Shown piece after piece: positions 1-11,262 of a DNA stretch of 64,000 bases. Made by a program: the position numbers and the translations under genes. The notes under the pieces were generated by a model that had not been told where the DNA came from, ran no database searches, and was given only the letters and a program-made list of their open reading frames with translations. The first letter of the stretch is position 1, and each line of letters starts with the position of its first letter. Source of the stretch: Solen grandis (lineage: Eukaryota > Mollusca > Bivalvia > Adapedonta > Solenidae); contig CM037782.1 of assembly GCA_021229015.1 (NCBI GenBank), positions 40,597,819 to 40,661,818 on the forward strand. The letters run 5' to 3'.

Positions 1-827
1 AAACTAATGGATATAAGAAGACAGCATCCCCCACCCCAAAGAACAAGAATAATAATAAGAAGAAAGATGAATACATACATTAAACAAACGAATCCCGTGT
101 GCAGACACAAACGAAATTTGTTTTAGTAATGCTTTTTTTGGAAGTCATGGGTATACATAATTTTATATATCTTAGGGGATTGGGCAACTGGCTAGTCCAA
201 TAAAAGTGATTTTTTGTGTACAAAAGTCCATTCAAACAATTTTTAAAGACGTCATCGATTTATTTATATTTTTAACAGTTTGTGTCATCAACACGCTTAA
301 ATTCCTCCCATGCCTTGCAGACAATTTCTAATCACGATTCATATTATCTTGTTTTTGATTGACGAGTATACCCTGAATAAACAAACGCTCATATTTATAC
401 AAACGCGGACAATTCAGCTTATTTTCTCTGTAGTTTGGGATAATTGTCGTACAGGTTTAGCCTTTCAGCCACATGCTCCAGGCAACATACTGATCACGAT
501 AACAAAAATAAACCGACTACTCGGGTGTTATCTGCATTATCTTATCTTTCTGTGTTCAAGATATCTCCGTTAATTGCGACCATCATTTTCAATTATTTCG
601 GACATTCTCCGTCCTTGACCTTAAAAACAATTGTAATTTACCAATCGTAGTAGAAAAATATCATGCCTTAAACATGTTTTAAGGAATTAAAAAACTCCCC
701 CACCCAAAAAGAAAAAAAAAAAAAGTAACACCAATGATATACAAACCTTGTTGTGCTATATTTTGTATACTTACTATAAATTAGACTAAGGTCTAAAATT
801 ATTCTTTCGACATATATAACACAAAAT
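1..827. other. AT-rich non-coding sequence, nothing recognised
   Basis: No ORF with recognisable protein similarity and no clear repeat structure. The two overlapping frames at 310-650 (87 and 68 codons) have no family motifs and look like chance ORFs. Confidence 0.6.
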
Positions 828-1012
828 GGGCCCGTGGTCCAGTGGTAACATACCCGACTGCGGATCCGAAGGTTGTGGGTACAAACCTCGTTGGATGCAA
901 GGATTTTCTAGAACATTCGCACAAAGTACTGGTCCAACACAGGAACCGTCGCGAGGGATTAGTATCTATAGGCTTTAAAAAACTTGTTTCCCAATCTACA
1001 TCAAAGAAATAA
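828..1012 (+). mobile_element. tRNA-derived SINE, family B, copy 1
   Basis: The head resembles a tRNA, with an A-box-like GTGGTCCAGTGGTAACAT and a B-box-like segment after CGGATCCGAAGGTTGTGGG. The body contains CAAAGTACTGGTCCAAC and AGGAACCGTCG, followed by CTTGTTTCCCAATC and an A-rich end. The same head and body order recurs at 37145, 37938 and 41297, all on the plus strand. The B box reads GGGTACAAACC here instead of GGGTTCGAACC, so this copy is decayed. The family name cannot be assigned without a repeat library search. Confidence 0.75.
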
Positions 1013-1240
1013 GCTTTTTAATCATTTAGTCAGAACACCTCCGCTCGGCCGATACAATCTCTTTAATATCATATCCTAATTTGCACTCCTCTACTATCCG
1101 CGATTAGGATCTGACAACATCGCATTAGGGGTCACGTCAGATTGACCTTTTAAGTAATTTATATGCATAAACAAGTGCTCGATTAAGCGCGTTTCTAACT
1201 GACTTCGGTAAAACATTTGTAAATTGAGAAAAATGTGCAG

Positions 1241-1313
1241 CTTGACCGGGACTCGAACCCGGGGCATTTTGCTTATAGGGCGAATGCTCTACCGAATGAG
1301 CTACCGTTCTGCA
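1241..1313 (-). mobile_element. tRNA-Ile-like pseudogene or SINE head
   Basis: On the minus strand this 73-nt stretch has a D-arm-like TAGCTCATTCGGTAGAGC, an anticodon loop CCTATAA (anticodon UAU if read as a tRNA) and a perfect T-arm CCGGG-TTCGAGT-CCCGG. The acceptor ends (GCAGAAC and GTCAAGC) do not pair well and the anticodon stem has a mismatch. I therefore read it as a decayed tRNA copy or the head of a SINE, not as a working tRNA gene. No known SINE body is recognisable downstream on its strand. Confidence 0.55.
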
Positions 1314-1554
1314 GAATGAACTACTCTTTCTACGCTATTTGGGGAATGGTGCGGTTACTCCCCCTGATATACCGAACGATTCTGTAGCAGCCGATTTGAT
1401 TGGCTTATACGAAGGTCAATCTGAGACGACTCTCTATACGATGTGGTTATACTGAATCTGATTTTAGTGAGATTGCGACCGGTACGGTATAAAATCTATA
1501 TTTATAGAAGACAACTCAGTAAGATTACAAACAATTTAAAAAAAAATTTTAATG

Positions 1555-2000
1555 GAACCAAATCTTCAAATGAATTACTGATATCAACACATCATTTGAA
1601 GATATCAACAAATGATTTGGAGAGATCTTCAAATGAATTAATGATATCAACAAATGCTTTGTTGATCTCAATTTATAATTATTGATATCTCCAAATCATT
1701 TGTTGATAACAACAAATGAATTATTGATATCAATAATTCATTTGTTGATATCTCTATATATTTGAAGAGATTTTCAAATCTACATAAACTCAATTATTTG
1801 AAGATATCTTCAATATTTAGAGAAATCTTCAATTGTTGATCTCAATATATAATTATTGATATCTCCAAATCATTTGTTGATATCAAAAAATTGAATTATT
1901 GATATCAACAAATGATTTGGAGAGATCTACAATCGAAGTGATTTGTAGAGATCAACAACTGATTTGTTGATATCATTAATTCATTTGAAGATCTCTTCTG
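1555..2000. repeat. 21-bp-periodic array of palindromic units
   Basis: Steps of GATATC (or GATCTC, GATCTT, GATAAC) occur at 1580, 1601, 1624, 1643, 1664, 1684, 1705, 1726, 1747, 1769, 1803, 1822, 1838, 1858, 1879, 1901, 1924, 1950, 1969 and 1990. Most spacings are 19-23 bp with a mode of 21. Between the steps sit AT-rich CAAATGATTTG- or AAATGAATTA-type stretches, so both the step and the spacer have dyad symmetry. There is no coding potential; an 80-codon frame at 1443-1685 just reads through the array. Confidence 0.85.
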
Positions 2001-2970
2001 TCTGATCTGGGTCTGTTCTGCTCGTCAACACGCTGTCAGGCGATTATATAAGGATAAACGGATTTTAAGTATAAATCTATATACTTGTTATTTACATGGA
2101 TTTCGATATTTTGTCTGTATTATCAGTGTTGCCCAAAATATTGATTATTGTTACATCTTCATAAAATGCATGCACTGTCATTGTCGTCTTCATTATCATG
2201 CAAGAACCAATGGTATCTGGGACATTGATTTGACCGAAAAACTGCCGCATTAAAAAACCCCCAAAAAACAACAAAAACCTTATATGTCATAATTATTATA
2301 TATATGGTAAATGATTTTTTAATGGGCAGCAATGTACCGGGTACCTTTGGCAAGAACTAGTCCTGTTTTTTTCATTTGCAGTCAGACTATACATGTATAT
2401 ATCATATGACTATGCACTGTATACGTCATACAAAATGCTGTGTTTATTTCCTGAACACACAATATAGACTTAGTACAGGGCGTGCGGTCAACACGGTCAT
2501 TTGTATACCCGAGGCCTCTTTGGACATTAAAATTCTCTTGTAATTAAAGAGTGAATGGATTTTTTTTACTACCTATATCGACGTTGATGAGGTGTGAAGT
2601 CACCAGCGGGCAGACTCCTCTTCTCTGAGGAAAGCAGTTTGGTGAATATGCCGTGACAGTATCGGACAGGACAGAACGTGCTAGGCTGTAAATGAATTCA
2701 ACTGCATGTTGTGCAAAACATTGGACATCAGACAGGAAATATGTATACTTTTTTAAATCAGGATTTATTGTTTTGCTGGATTTGAGAGAGCGGAAGTTAA
2801 TGGTAGGTGCGTATTGTGATGTTATTGTTAAGTAATCCTCGGTGAATGGATGGATGGGTAGATAGACAGACGGACGGACAGATAGATAGTTAGATATTGA
2901 GTTAATATATATAGATTGATACTCGTAGATAGAAAGGATCCTTCGCATGTGTGTGTGTGTGTGTGAGAAT

Positions 2971-3005
<35 letters not shown>

Positions 3006-3720
3006 AAGATTAAAGTTGGTGTCGACTTGATTCATGGTTTTATTCTCTAGCTTTCAGGGACAATTTTTTTCCCGATATAAAACATTCGAATTTGGAGTGC
3101 ACTAAAATATATTGTATTTTTCACTTTGATGAATCTTAACAAAACGCAATAGATAGTTAAACCGATTATCCACTGTCGTAAAAACACACTTTTGCTCTCT
3201 ATAAAACTCTAATGGAAATCATAAAAAGAAAGCTTTCAAAAATCGGAAGTGAATTAAGATATTTTAAATTTACTATATAGTTTTATGTTTTTGTTTTTGT
3301 TTTATTTGTTTTTAATGTATTTATTCATGTAGAAGGCTCTTATCTGATAGCCATTTTATGGTGTCTTTTATGAGAAATTGGAATAAGCACTTATCTTTTT
3401 AATTGATTTCTTGCTTTTTAACAATAAAATATTCCAGTTCAATAAACTGACTTTTAATTTAAAGTAATGCATAAATCATCTTGAAAACTAGTCGTTTTCT
3501 TTCTTGCAATTAGATTCCTTTCAAATGTCTCAAATATATGTGTAAGGAAAGTGTGTCTATGGGATCATGTGTATATATGCATGTAGAAATATTGTTTTGT
3601 TATATGTTTGTCAGTTCGTATCACGTGACTAATTAACTTGCTTTTTCCCCTTTTAAATATATATCTCATCTGCCATCATGCTGTAAAATTGCCACTTGGG
3701 TCTATGAACTTCTGGAATTT

Positions 3721-3781
<61 letters not shown>

Positions 3782-4739
3782 ATTATGTTGTAAATCATTA
3801 ATCCTGATCATTTCAGATTGTCCCATTTTAACAACACAAACTATATCATATTGTACAAAATAGGAGTCAGTGTAATATATTAAGAAAACTGTTTCTTAGA
3901 TATTTATATAAGGCGTTTCACAATTTAATCAATAAAATAATGTGAAATGCCGAGGTCTCTTACATTAATTGAAATACTCAACAAATACAATACTGGTGTG
4001 GTATTGATTAAAGTGACCAATTAAGGCAAACTTGCTTACTAATTGAATGTTATGTATTTTGATGATATGTTAATGGAAATTACACAAACGCAGAGAATGT
4101 ATGTAATGTTTAGAGAGAGAGAGAGAGAGAGAGATTGTTATCTTTATTTTTTTTTCTCTCATTTATCCGTTATATCAATATCATACCTTTCTCATGGAAA
4201 TATCAATAAATCACTCTTTTTTAAGTTCAGGCCAGTAACACAATTTATATAAATCATGATATATCTCAGTTTTAGGAGTGAAGCTGTTTTTTTTTTCAGA
4301 TTCGTACATGAATACATTTTCCGTTTGCCAAAATATCTACTATACACGCCAGTAGAATATACACTGTGGAATTACATTCGACAGAAAAGGTCTGTAATGA
4401 TTTCGATAAATGTCAGCCAAATATAATGCTATTGACAACCTATTGATTTAAGTATCTGCAAGTCTTATGCATTGCCTCAAATTGAAGACCACTCGTAAAA
4501 AGACTAATATTACTGTCGATTGCTTTGAAACTGAGGGCTGTGGGTTCAAATCCAAGTAGGGTCATTTTTTTTCTTTCTATTTTACTATCTGACCATTTTA
4601 ATTTTCTGTATCACTCACATAAATTTAGAAAGGAAAAACAAACAAACAAAAATAAAACAAACTGACACATACATCAAAATCGAAAAATAGTCATGTGACC
4701 GTGTATATTTCTATCACTTTTAAAACTAGTGCCATTGCT
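2001..4739. other. Non-coding AT-rich sequence with simple repeats
   Basis: Holds a (GT)n run at about 2948-2965, a (GA)n run at 2971-3000, a 47-base poly-A at 3723-3769 and a (GA)n run at 4112-4134. A weak tRNA-like B box (GTGGGTTCAAATCC) near 4540-4555 may be a SINE remnant. The 163-codon minus frame at 2544-3035 is created by the GA/GT runs and is not a gene. Confidence 0.7.
3723..3769. repeat. poly-A tract (47 bp)
   Basis: Uninterrupted run of A. It could be the tail of an old retroposon, but no recognisable body precedes it. Confidence 0.95.
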
Positions 4740-4945
4740 ACTGCTACTTCTATTGTTACCACTTCTTCTGCTGCTGCAAATACAACCACTACTTCTACAC
4801 TACTACTACTTTACCACAACTGCTTCCATCACAACCACTTTTACTACTTCTACTACCACAACTGCTTCCATCACAACCACTATTACTACTTCTACCTACT
4901 GCTACCACTAACACCACCACCACCACTACTACTACTACTTCCAAT
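4740..4945. repeat. degenerate trinucleotide repeat (ACT/CCA/CTA)
   Basis: Imperfect ACT, ACC and CTA triplets, including a partly duplicated segment of about 54 bp (ACAACTGCTTCCATCACAAC seen twice near 4817 and 4858). The serine/threonine-rich or leucine-rich frames here are by-products of the repeat. Confidence 0.8.
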
Positions 4946-5076
4946 CATTGTAACTTTAACATAAAGTTTCAAATTTGCTCATTCCGGTAATTACAGAGTG
5001 AAAGCGGTCCATTAAAACAGTTCCTAACAAAACGAAAACTATTTATTGGCCCAGTTATCTCAAACATTATCAAAGT

Positions 5077-5079
5077 TAA
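5077..5079. repeat. target-site duplication TAA (left)
   Basis: TAA directly precedes the left terminal inverted repeat at 5080 and is repeated at 6427-6429 after the right one. A 3-bp TWA duplication is the hallmark of PIF/Harbinger insertion. Confidence 0.7.
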
Positions 5080-6426
5080 TGCCCCTGTTACACTAGAGCC
5101 CGTTTTGACTACGTCCTATAGGGCTCCCGAAAACCTTATAAAACGAGTTGACGTCGGGTTAAAACGGAGAGATTTAGCCAAAATATGGCTAGAATACAAT
5201 CAACTAGTTCACACACCGTTGTTGACTCGACAATTCCGTCCTCAGACCGTCACAGACCGTTCAGAAGGGATAAAACGCCTACAACGTATTCAAACAGTTC
5301 TAGTCCGACTACAGCTAGTTCGCGTCCGTTTCGTTACTAGTTCTAGTTCGTTCCCGTAACGTCCACTCCCGTCCTTAACTCGACTACCTCGTTTGCAGAC
5401 CGTTCAACTCGATCTCACTACGTCCTTGTCCCGTCCTCAGTACGTTCAGATCGTAACTGAGTGCAAGTTCTGGTCCGACCTATAAAAACTCGGCACTTTT
5501 CACTCAATGAAGGGTATGATGCGCTGAAGGAGTTCGTCAAACATAAGAGGGGTGATTCTCAAAAAGTTGTAGAAGGACTCCTGGTCATCCAGACGGAGCT
5601 CCTCCATCAGCTGATGATAATGTCCAACAGCTAACCGTCTCTCCGGTTTTAACCAGTTCCTCACCCAACACGTTCTTCTCCTCCTCCTCTGACCCTGCTG
5701 AACATTGTTCTGTTCTTCTATTTCTACCAAGAACCGAATGAATCCAAAATTTAACAAATTCACTACAGCAACGTCATCCATGGTAAATGCGTGACTTTTC
5801 TATGATCCTATGAGAGGACGATCCGTATTTATACCCTCCTGTTTTGATCGCACTGCAAACGGAATGGTCGTTGAAAGGACTGGATACAAACGCAACAATT
5901 CGTACTTGACACGGATAGAGCGTACTAAGGACGTACTGCAAACGCTTAGGACTGTGTAGAATCGTGTAAGGAACTATCTGTTTTGCTTTTATCAAAAAAG
6001 ACGAAGTAAGGACGCACTAAAAACGTTATGCAATCTAGATAGGTCGGTCTCTGGATGAGATAAACGAGTTAGAAACTAGCAAGATCGTTGCGAGATCGCA
6101 CTTCTAACAGCAAGTCGATCGCACTACGTCCCAGAACGTCCTTAGTCCGTTTGCAGTACGACTGTTACGTTCGCAATACGACCATCTCGTTTTCGATACG
6201 ATAGCACTACGTTTTATTTCAGAACGGTGTACCTTTTCAGAAATTTTGAGTCTGTTCAAAACTTTGGAGAGGCCATCTCGACCAAAGTCGTCCAAACTCG
6301 TCTATAACGATCGTAAACAGATATCAATACGTTGTTACTACGACCACTTCGTTTTCACGCCGTTCAAGCCCGTTTCGCTAGAACTTTTAGGTCGTACTGA
6401 GGACGAGTATAAGTGTAACAGGGGTA
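5080..6426. mobile_element. short PIF/Harbinger element with intact termini
   Basis: The left terminus TGCCCCTGTTACACT (5080-5094) and the reverse complement of the right terminus TACCCCTGTTACACT (6412-6426) match at 14 of 15 positions, and both are flanked by TAA. The 1347-bp interior holds a truncated transposase N-terminus on the minus strand (5500-5781). The subterminal regions are crowded with variants of ACTACGTCC and CGTTC, which give the DNA an obvious sequence bias and could be binding sites for the element's Myb-like partner protein (inference). Too short to encode a full transposase plus Myb protein, so it is non-autonomous. The other long frames inside (5105, 5774, 6104, 6246) have no recognisable similarity. 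Confidence 0.8.
5500..5781 (-). pseudogene. truncated HARBI1-like transposase, N-terminal part
   Basis: A 93-codon frame starts at ATG 5779-5781. It carries an arginine-rich stretch (RRRRRTCWVRNWL, residues about 33-45) and then HYHQLMEELRLDDQESFYNFLR and FDELLQRI. This is the typical N-terminal signature of PIF/Harbinger transposase-like nucleases (HARBI1 family): basic tract, W-x-R-x-W/L, short acidic helix, then M/F-D-E-L-L. Family members run to roughly 350-450 residues and carry a DDE catalytic domain; here the frame stops at IPFIE and no catalytic part follows. It lies between the two matched termini of the element, so it is probably an internal-deletion derivative. Even if expressed it would have no nuclease activity. 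Confidence 0.8.
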
Positions 6427-6429
6427 TAA
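6412..6429. repeat. right terminal repeat and TAA duplication of the Harbinger element
   Basis: AGTGTAACAGGGGTA followed by TAA. It mirrors the left end with one mismatch. Confidence 0.75.
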
Positions 6430-7191
6430 TGATAGCTGCGTGTTTGCTTGAGGGAGCCGAGCCGAACAACAGTTTAATGTAAGGGCGACAACCTTGGCGT
6501 ACTTGACTTGAAATGTAGTAAAAAAATAAAATAAAAAGGATCTGAATTTAAAGAATTTAAATTAAATAGCTTGAGTCCGAATATACTAATGAAAAGTTTT
6601 GAACGATTATTATGAAATGTTACATAAATGTTACACTAATGAAATGTTGGATATAAGTTTTTCATGAAAATGAAAAACTTTACGGGTAATCCTGTGCACT
6701 CTTCTAATCAAACATATTAAAGACAATTTCAAATTTTATGAAAACTCAATAATATAACAAATGATGATATAACACCAAAGTAACAAAGGGGTGAGTCATA
6801 TTACTATATATATAATACATTATATATAGTGCAAATTAAATGCAATATAATTGCAACATCTTTATACACTTTTACCAGTGATTTTAAGCAATATGTGGTA
6901 TATGGTTTTATTATGATATTATGCTATGTTTATTATTGAGTATTGGTGAATTGTGCACTAATTATAATAATGAAGATGCTATATAAGTTTTTTTTCTCAA
7001 GTGTGAATGTTTTCTCCAGATATAATATGTCTTATGTTGTCAGTAAAGCTGTTTTAATCGTCTCTTGTTGCTCTCCCGGCTATATACAATTCTATGTTTT
7101 ATGTCATATTTTGTACATAGATGAGACGTATATATAGAGCTTTCTTTTACGTATCAAATAACACGTGCAAGTAATTTTTAACACGCCGCAT
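6430..7191. other. AT-rich non-coding sequence, nothing recognised
   Basis: Includes a short AT palindrome (TATATATAATACATTATATATA, in two overlapping parts, near 6806-6829) but no gene or known element. Confidence 0.6.
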
Positions 7192-7610
7192 CCGTGTAGC
7201 ACCGACCCTTGTAATCGAGTAGTAAGAGTGTCCGGCACTGAAGCGGGAGGTCGTTGGTTCGATCCAACCTCTAACACAGTAGATCTCACTTAGATTTCTG
7301 CCACAGTGATAAACAATATAGCGTGATAAGAAACCCATACACCATGATAACGTGGTCACTCAGTGTGGCAGTGGTTGATGCTGCAGTCAATCAACTGCGC
7401 CTGACTTTGGGGGGCGACTCCCGCCGCTGGATGCCAAAGTCGAAAAAAAAATGGTACTGGTATAGCTCTGGCACTCAGTATACAAGGGTATTTCAGGACT
7501 GGTTGGCCTGGTGTCTGTATAATGTGACTGTGTTTGGTATCATCTCACATATCTACAGCGTGATACTGCAGTATGGCAGCACTTTATCTATCCAAAGTAC
7601 ACTGATACCC
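7192..7610 (+). mobile_element. tRNA-derived SINE, family A, long variant (copy 1)
   Basis: A tRNA-like head occupies about 7195-7280, with GGTCGTTGGTTCGATCC as the B box. Unlike the other family-A copies, about 150 bp of extra sequence follows (7281-7433: GTAGATCTCACTTAG, CCATGATAACGTGGTCAC) before the shared body. The body is recognisable from CCAAAGTCG, GTACTGGTATAGCTC, TGGTTGGCCTGGTGTC and GCGTGATACTGCAGTATGGC. A 134-codon frame at 7323-7727 is just this element read through. Copies 2-5 lie at 17811, 20243, 26530 (minus) and 49195 (minus). Confidence 0.8.
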
Positions 7611-9323
7611 AATAAAACAAGCAAAAACACACAATTATATAAGACCTGTAAAACACGCCGCTCACATTGCATAACAACCAATAAAGAGTATACAATACAA
7701 AACAATATATTGTATTGTATTGAATGAAGACCGGGTGTCAGTTTTTTTAACCATTGTCGCCAACTTAGGGTGCCATAAGATCTCGCTTAGTGATGATTTG
7801 ATACCTATGAATTATCAGTTTATCGTAACTTAGCATTTACTACTTACTGGAGGGCACGCAGTTACAGGCATAGGCCAAATATAGTCTGGGATAAGACGGA
7901 TTTGTTATTAAATCTTTTCATGGGTGTCCAGTGATAATGTTATTATATGATTACATTTTAGTATAAATGAAAAGATGACAAAATACAAGTCATATAATCC
8001 AATTAATACTGTGGCTATTGTATTTCATTTCTTAATCTTATATAATTAGTGATCCGATTTTCCTGTCTGTGTGTATGTTTACACATATCATGTAATTACA
8101 TGCATTATACATAATATGCAATTTTCCTTTACTATATTTTCAGACACGTTAAGTTGGATTTCCACGAAAGGATTATTTACAAGGACAGGAACCGACGATT
8201 AGAGGACAGTTTTTGTTTTGTTATATTCATATGTCATGCGAAAAAATAATAACCCACATCCGTCTTCACGGAGATTCAAAGAAAACCGGAATTAATTTAT
8301 TAACAAGGTGACCTATAAATAAAAAAGAGTTAAAGAAAAAACAACAACAACAAGAACACCAACAACATATCCTGTTCAAACAGTGCGATAGAACGTGTAA
8401 CATATCGTAAAACTAAATATTTGTACTACACTTAATTGAATTCACCTTCTACCTGTTACGTGTGTTTTCGTTCAATCAAACACAGGATTAAGTCTACAAA
8501 ATACATTGTATTCGAATCATTTGGTCAGAAGGCAAGCAGGACTGTCAAAGCAGGACAATTCAGGTTTCTTTAAAAGCATATATATATATTTACACTGATA
8601 TATAAGTTTGATGTAATACGGGACTCACGGTGTAATGATTACGATATCTTCTGTCATGCGTGAAAACTAGTCATACATTTGTCGTGAAGACAGATAGCCC
8701 AGACCATCATTTACCACGTACGGAATTAACGGAAAACCACGATATCATGACAGTCGAACTCGGGTATATTTGTAACAGATTGTTATCTAACACTGTTCTT
8801 TCTAATCACATGTTGTGCATACAATATCGTGTAAAATGTTTGAATGTACTGCATTTTAAACTCTCGCGAGATGTGGATAATCTAAAAAGTTTTTTTTGGC
8901 TGGCAATGCGTATCAGAGCGTAACTTGTGGTTAGGTATCAATCGCTAGGTAGTGCTTATAAGTGTATAAGTTTATCTGACATTGTTAACTGTGACTTACG
9001 TGAATCGAAAATGGACGATAATTTGATATAATCATAACGAAGCGAACTTACACGTAAAAGGAAGTAATTCGTATCTGCATATGAATGCGTATAGGAATTA
9101 CGATGTAAAAAGGGCATATTGTGTCTTAATATACAACATTTGTATCGTTCATGATCTGTGTAATATATTGAAAAACAACATGTAAGTTGGTCAGTAACGG
9201 ATTTATATACATGCTAGTTATTAGGGCTAAAGAATAAGAATGAACAACATATCGATGGTACTTTGATATGATGTGACACAGTGGAATGTGCAAAAGCGTG
9301 AGAAAGACATAAGTGAAACAAGC
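7611..9323. other. upstream region of the prostanoid receptor, no feature recognised
   Basis: AT-rich sequence with no identifiable exon, TATA box or CpG cluster. A 5' untranslated exon or the promoter may lie here, but nothing in the sequence fixes its position. Confidence 0.5.
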
Positions 9324-10154
9324 ATGGATAACAACTGTACAGGAATTTGTTCTACTCTGAACCAAAATGAGACGGTCTTGGAAACTACGTCCGCGGCTGC
9401 TGCCTCCTCGGAGTCCAAGAAGAATAACACTGTAATAAATGCCAGCTTGATGTTTTCATTTGGAGTCATCGGCACTGTTCTGGGACTCATCGTCCTCAAA
9501 CGGAAGGATGCCGAACACAACCGGAAGTTCTTCTACAGACTTGCTACTGGCTTGATTCTCACAGATTTTATTGGAATTGTGGCAACCAGTCCTGTTGTTA
9601 TTGCTGTCTACGTCAACGATTTCAAATGGATCGGGGGTCAAGCCATGTGTAATTATTTTGCATTTATGATGGTTTTCGCAGGGACGTCCACTATGACCAT
9701 TGTTTTTCTGATGTCTTTGGAAAGGATGCTGAGTCTAAGGTTTCCTTTACAGTATAGTACACGCTTGCGTAAAAATCAATCAACATTTTTCTTACTTGGA
9801 GCCTGGGTATTCGCCGGAATTATCGCGAGCTTACCATTGATAGGTTTTGGTGAGATTTCTCTACAATATCCCAGGACTTGGTGTTTCTTTAACTACCACA
9901 CGGCGGGTCCGGTGGATAAAGGTTTTAATTATCTCTTCGCAATATACGCCGTTTTAGCAATATTTGGCACTGTGATATTTAACGTTGTTGTACTTTATAC
10001 GCTATATAGGACGAAAATGCGAAACATATCTCGCAGAAATAGCGAAAATTCACGAACATTTTCCGGAAACAGCCGACGTTATGCGGAATGCCAGATGGTC
10101 GTGCTCCTTATCGGGACCTCTGTAGTGTTCAGCACGTGCTATTTACCATTGGTT
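9324..10154 (+). CDS. PTGER4-like: prostanoid (EP4-like) receptor, exon 1: N-terminus to TM6
   Basis: Class A GPCR of the prostanoid group; the vertebrate relatives bind prostaglandin E2 at the plasma membrane and signal through G proteins. The ATG at 9324 is the first in-frame ATG (the open frame reaches back to 9273 only from a GTG). Residues 1-37 are extracellular, with N-glycosylation sequons NCT, NET, NNT and NAS. TM1 is about 38-58, TM2 about 70-96 (TDFIGIVATSP), TM3 about 108-131 with Cys109, ERM at 133-135, TM4 about 152-175. ECL2 carries LQYPRTWCF (180-188, Cys187), a prostanoid receptor hallmark. TM5 is about 201-229 and TM6 about 256-277. The exon ends at GTT|GTAAGT in phase 0. Oddities: the TM1 position normally held by Asn (GN) reads GT, and the DRY-type motif is ERM. 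Exon 2 is at 27000. Subtype EP4 is my best guess from motif similarity; another invertebrate prostanoid-like subgroup is possible. Confidence 0.93.
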
Positions 10155-10586
10155 GTAAGTATTCCTCACTCACTTTTAACATAGTTGATTGTCATTACGT
10201 AATAACATACAAACATGAAACAAAATCAAATAGTAACATACCAATGGGTCAAGCAACAAGTTCCAAAACTTAGTAACGGCACTATGCATTAAACCTTTAA
10301 TGGCATGCAGAAGAAATGGTAGAAAAAACAATGCAGTTGGTCAATAGAATGCAAAAAGTAGAAAAAAAGAGTTATTATAGAATGATGGTAGATCAGTTAT
10401 TGTTTTAACAGACATTGCCTGGATAATACAACGACTTAATTTATCTAATGATGTATGCACAATGGAAGATCGCTAATAAGATGTAAATATATCTTTTACT
10501 TAATTTGACGGGAACATATGTAGGTGTAAATTTTGGATATTATATAGATAAGACATTGAAAAGAGAATAATGGGAAGAAAAGAAGC

Positions 10587-10589
<3 letters not shown>

Positions 10590-10638
<49 letters not shown>
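10590..10638. repeat. (GA)n microsatellite followed by poly-G
   Basis: About 20 GA dinucleotides followed by eight to nine G. The 93- and 72-codon minus frames here are produced by it. Confidence 0.95.
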
Positions 10639-11039
10639 AATAATGAAGAGAAAGCGAGACAAGGAAGGAAATAGGAGTTAACCCAACAATATTTATTAAG
10701 TTTCTTACCGATCCCCATTCAACGTACTTTATCTTTAGTAATGTTCCTGTTTTTAAGATGCCAGTTAGTTTGCACATAAATTATTCATCAAGGGACCGAA
10801 TAATTGTACACTGCACCGAAATGAGTTTCTAGGAGATCGGTTACGTAGAACCTGTCCTACATTTGTTGAACAAACAGTTTGTCCCGTATTAACAAATTTA
10901 CAAGGCTATTTCCCCCTAAGTAAAAAACACATTATATTCCTCAAGTTGTAATGCAACATAGAACATATGCACGATTGTTGTTGTATTGGAATTCACCGTC
11001 ATTGCGACAGTATTTCAATTATATAACGAAGTCCAGTTA

Positions 11040-11200
11040 ATTACGGTTGGAGGAAGAGCCCGAGTGGACAGAGGCACCCGGGTAGAACCACCGACCTACC
11101 GAAAGACAGCTGTAAGGCTTCTTCACATGAAAAATCCGAAGTTCCGACCGGGATTCGAACCCACAGCGGTGAGGGGCACGAGTCCAACTCAATACTTGAC
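11040..11200 (-). mobile_element. tRNA-derived SINE, family C
   Basis: Read on the minus strand it has a B box (GTGGGTTCGAATCCCGGTCGG), then ATTTTTCATGTGAAGAAGCC, CAGCTG, GGTAGGTCGGTGGTTCTACC and GGGTGCCTCTG, ending in GGGCTCTTCCTCCAAC. This order (tRNA head, AAGCC-CAGCTG body, GGTCGGTGGTTCTACC core) is a pattern I recognise from molluscan short retroposons. It ends about 60 bp before the pogo-like MITE at 11263. The 109-codon frame at 10986-11315 is a shadow of it. Confidence 0.7.
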
Positions 11201-11262
11201 TTTGCACTATTTTCCTACCATACGATTGACTATCGCAGGCGACACGTCAGTATATACTGTAA

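Noticed and set aside
2544..3035. 163-codon minus ORF with a Ser/Leu-rich start
   Set aside because: Its N-terminal third is a translated GA/GT microsatellite; the rest has no recognisable motif.
7323..7727. 134-codon plus ORF
   Set aside because: Entirely within the long SINE-A variant and its flank.
9273..9323. Upstream start for the receptor
   Set aside because: The frame opens at GTG 9273 without an ATG; in an animal gene the ATG at 9324 is the sensible start.
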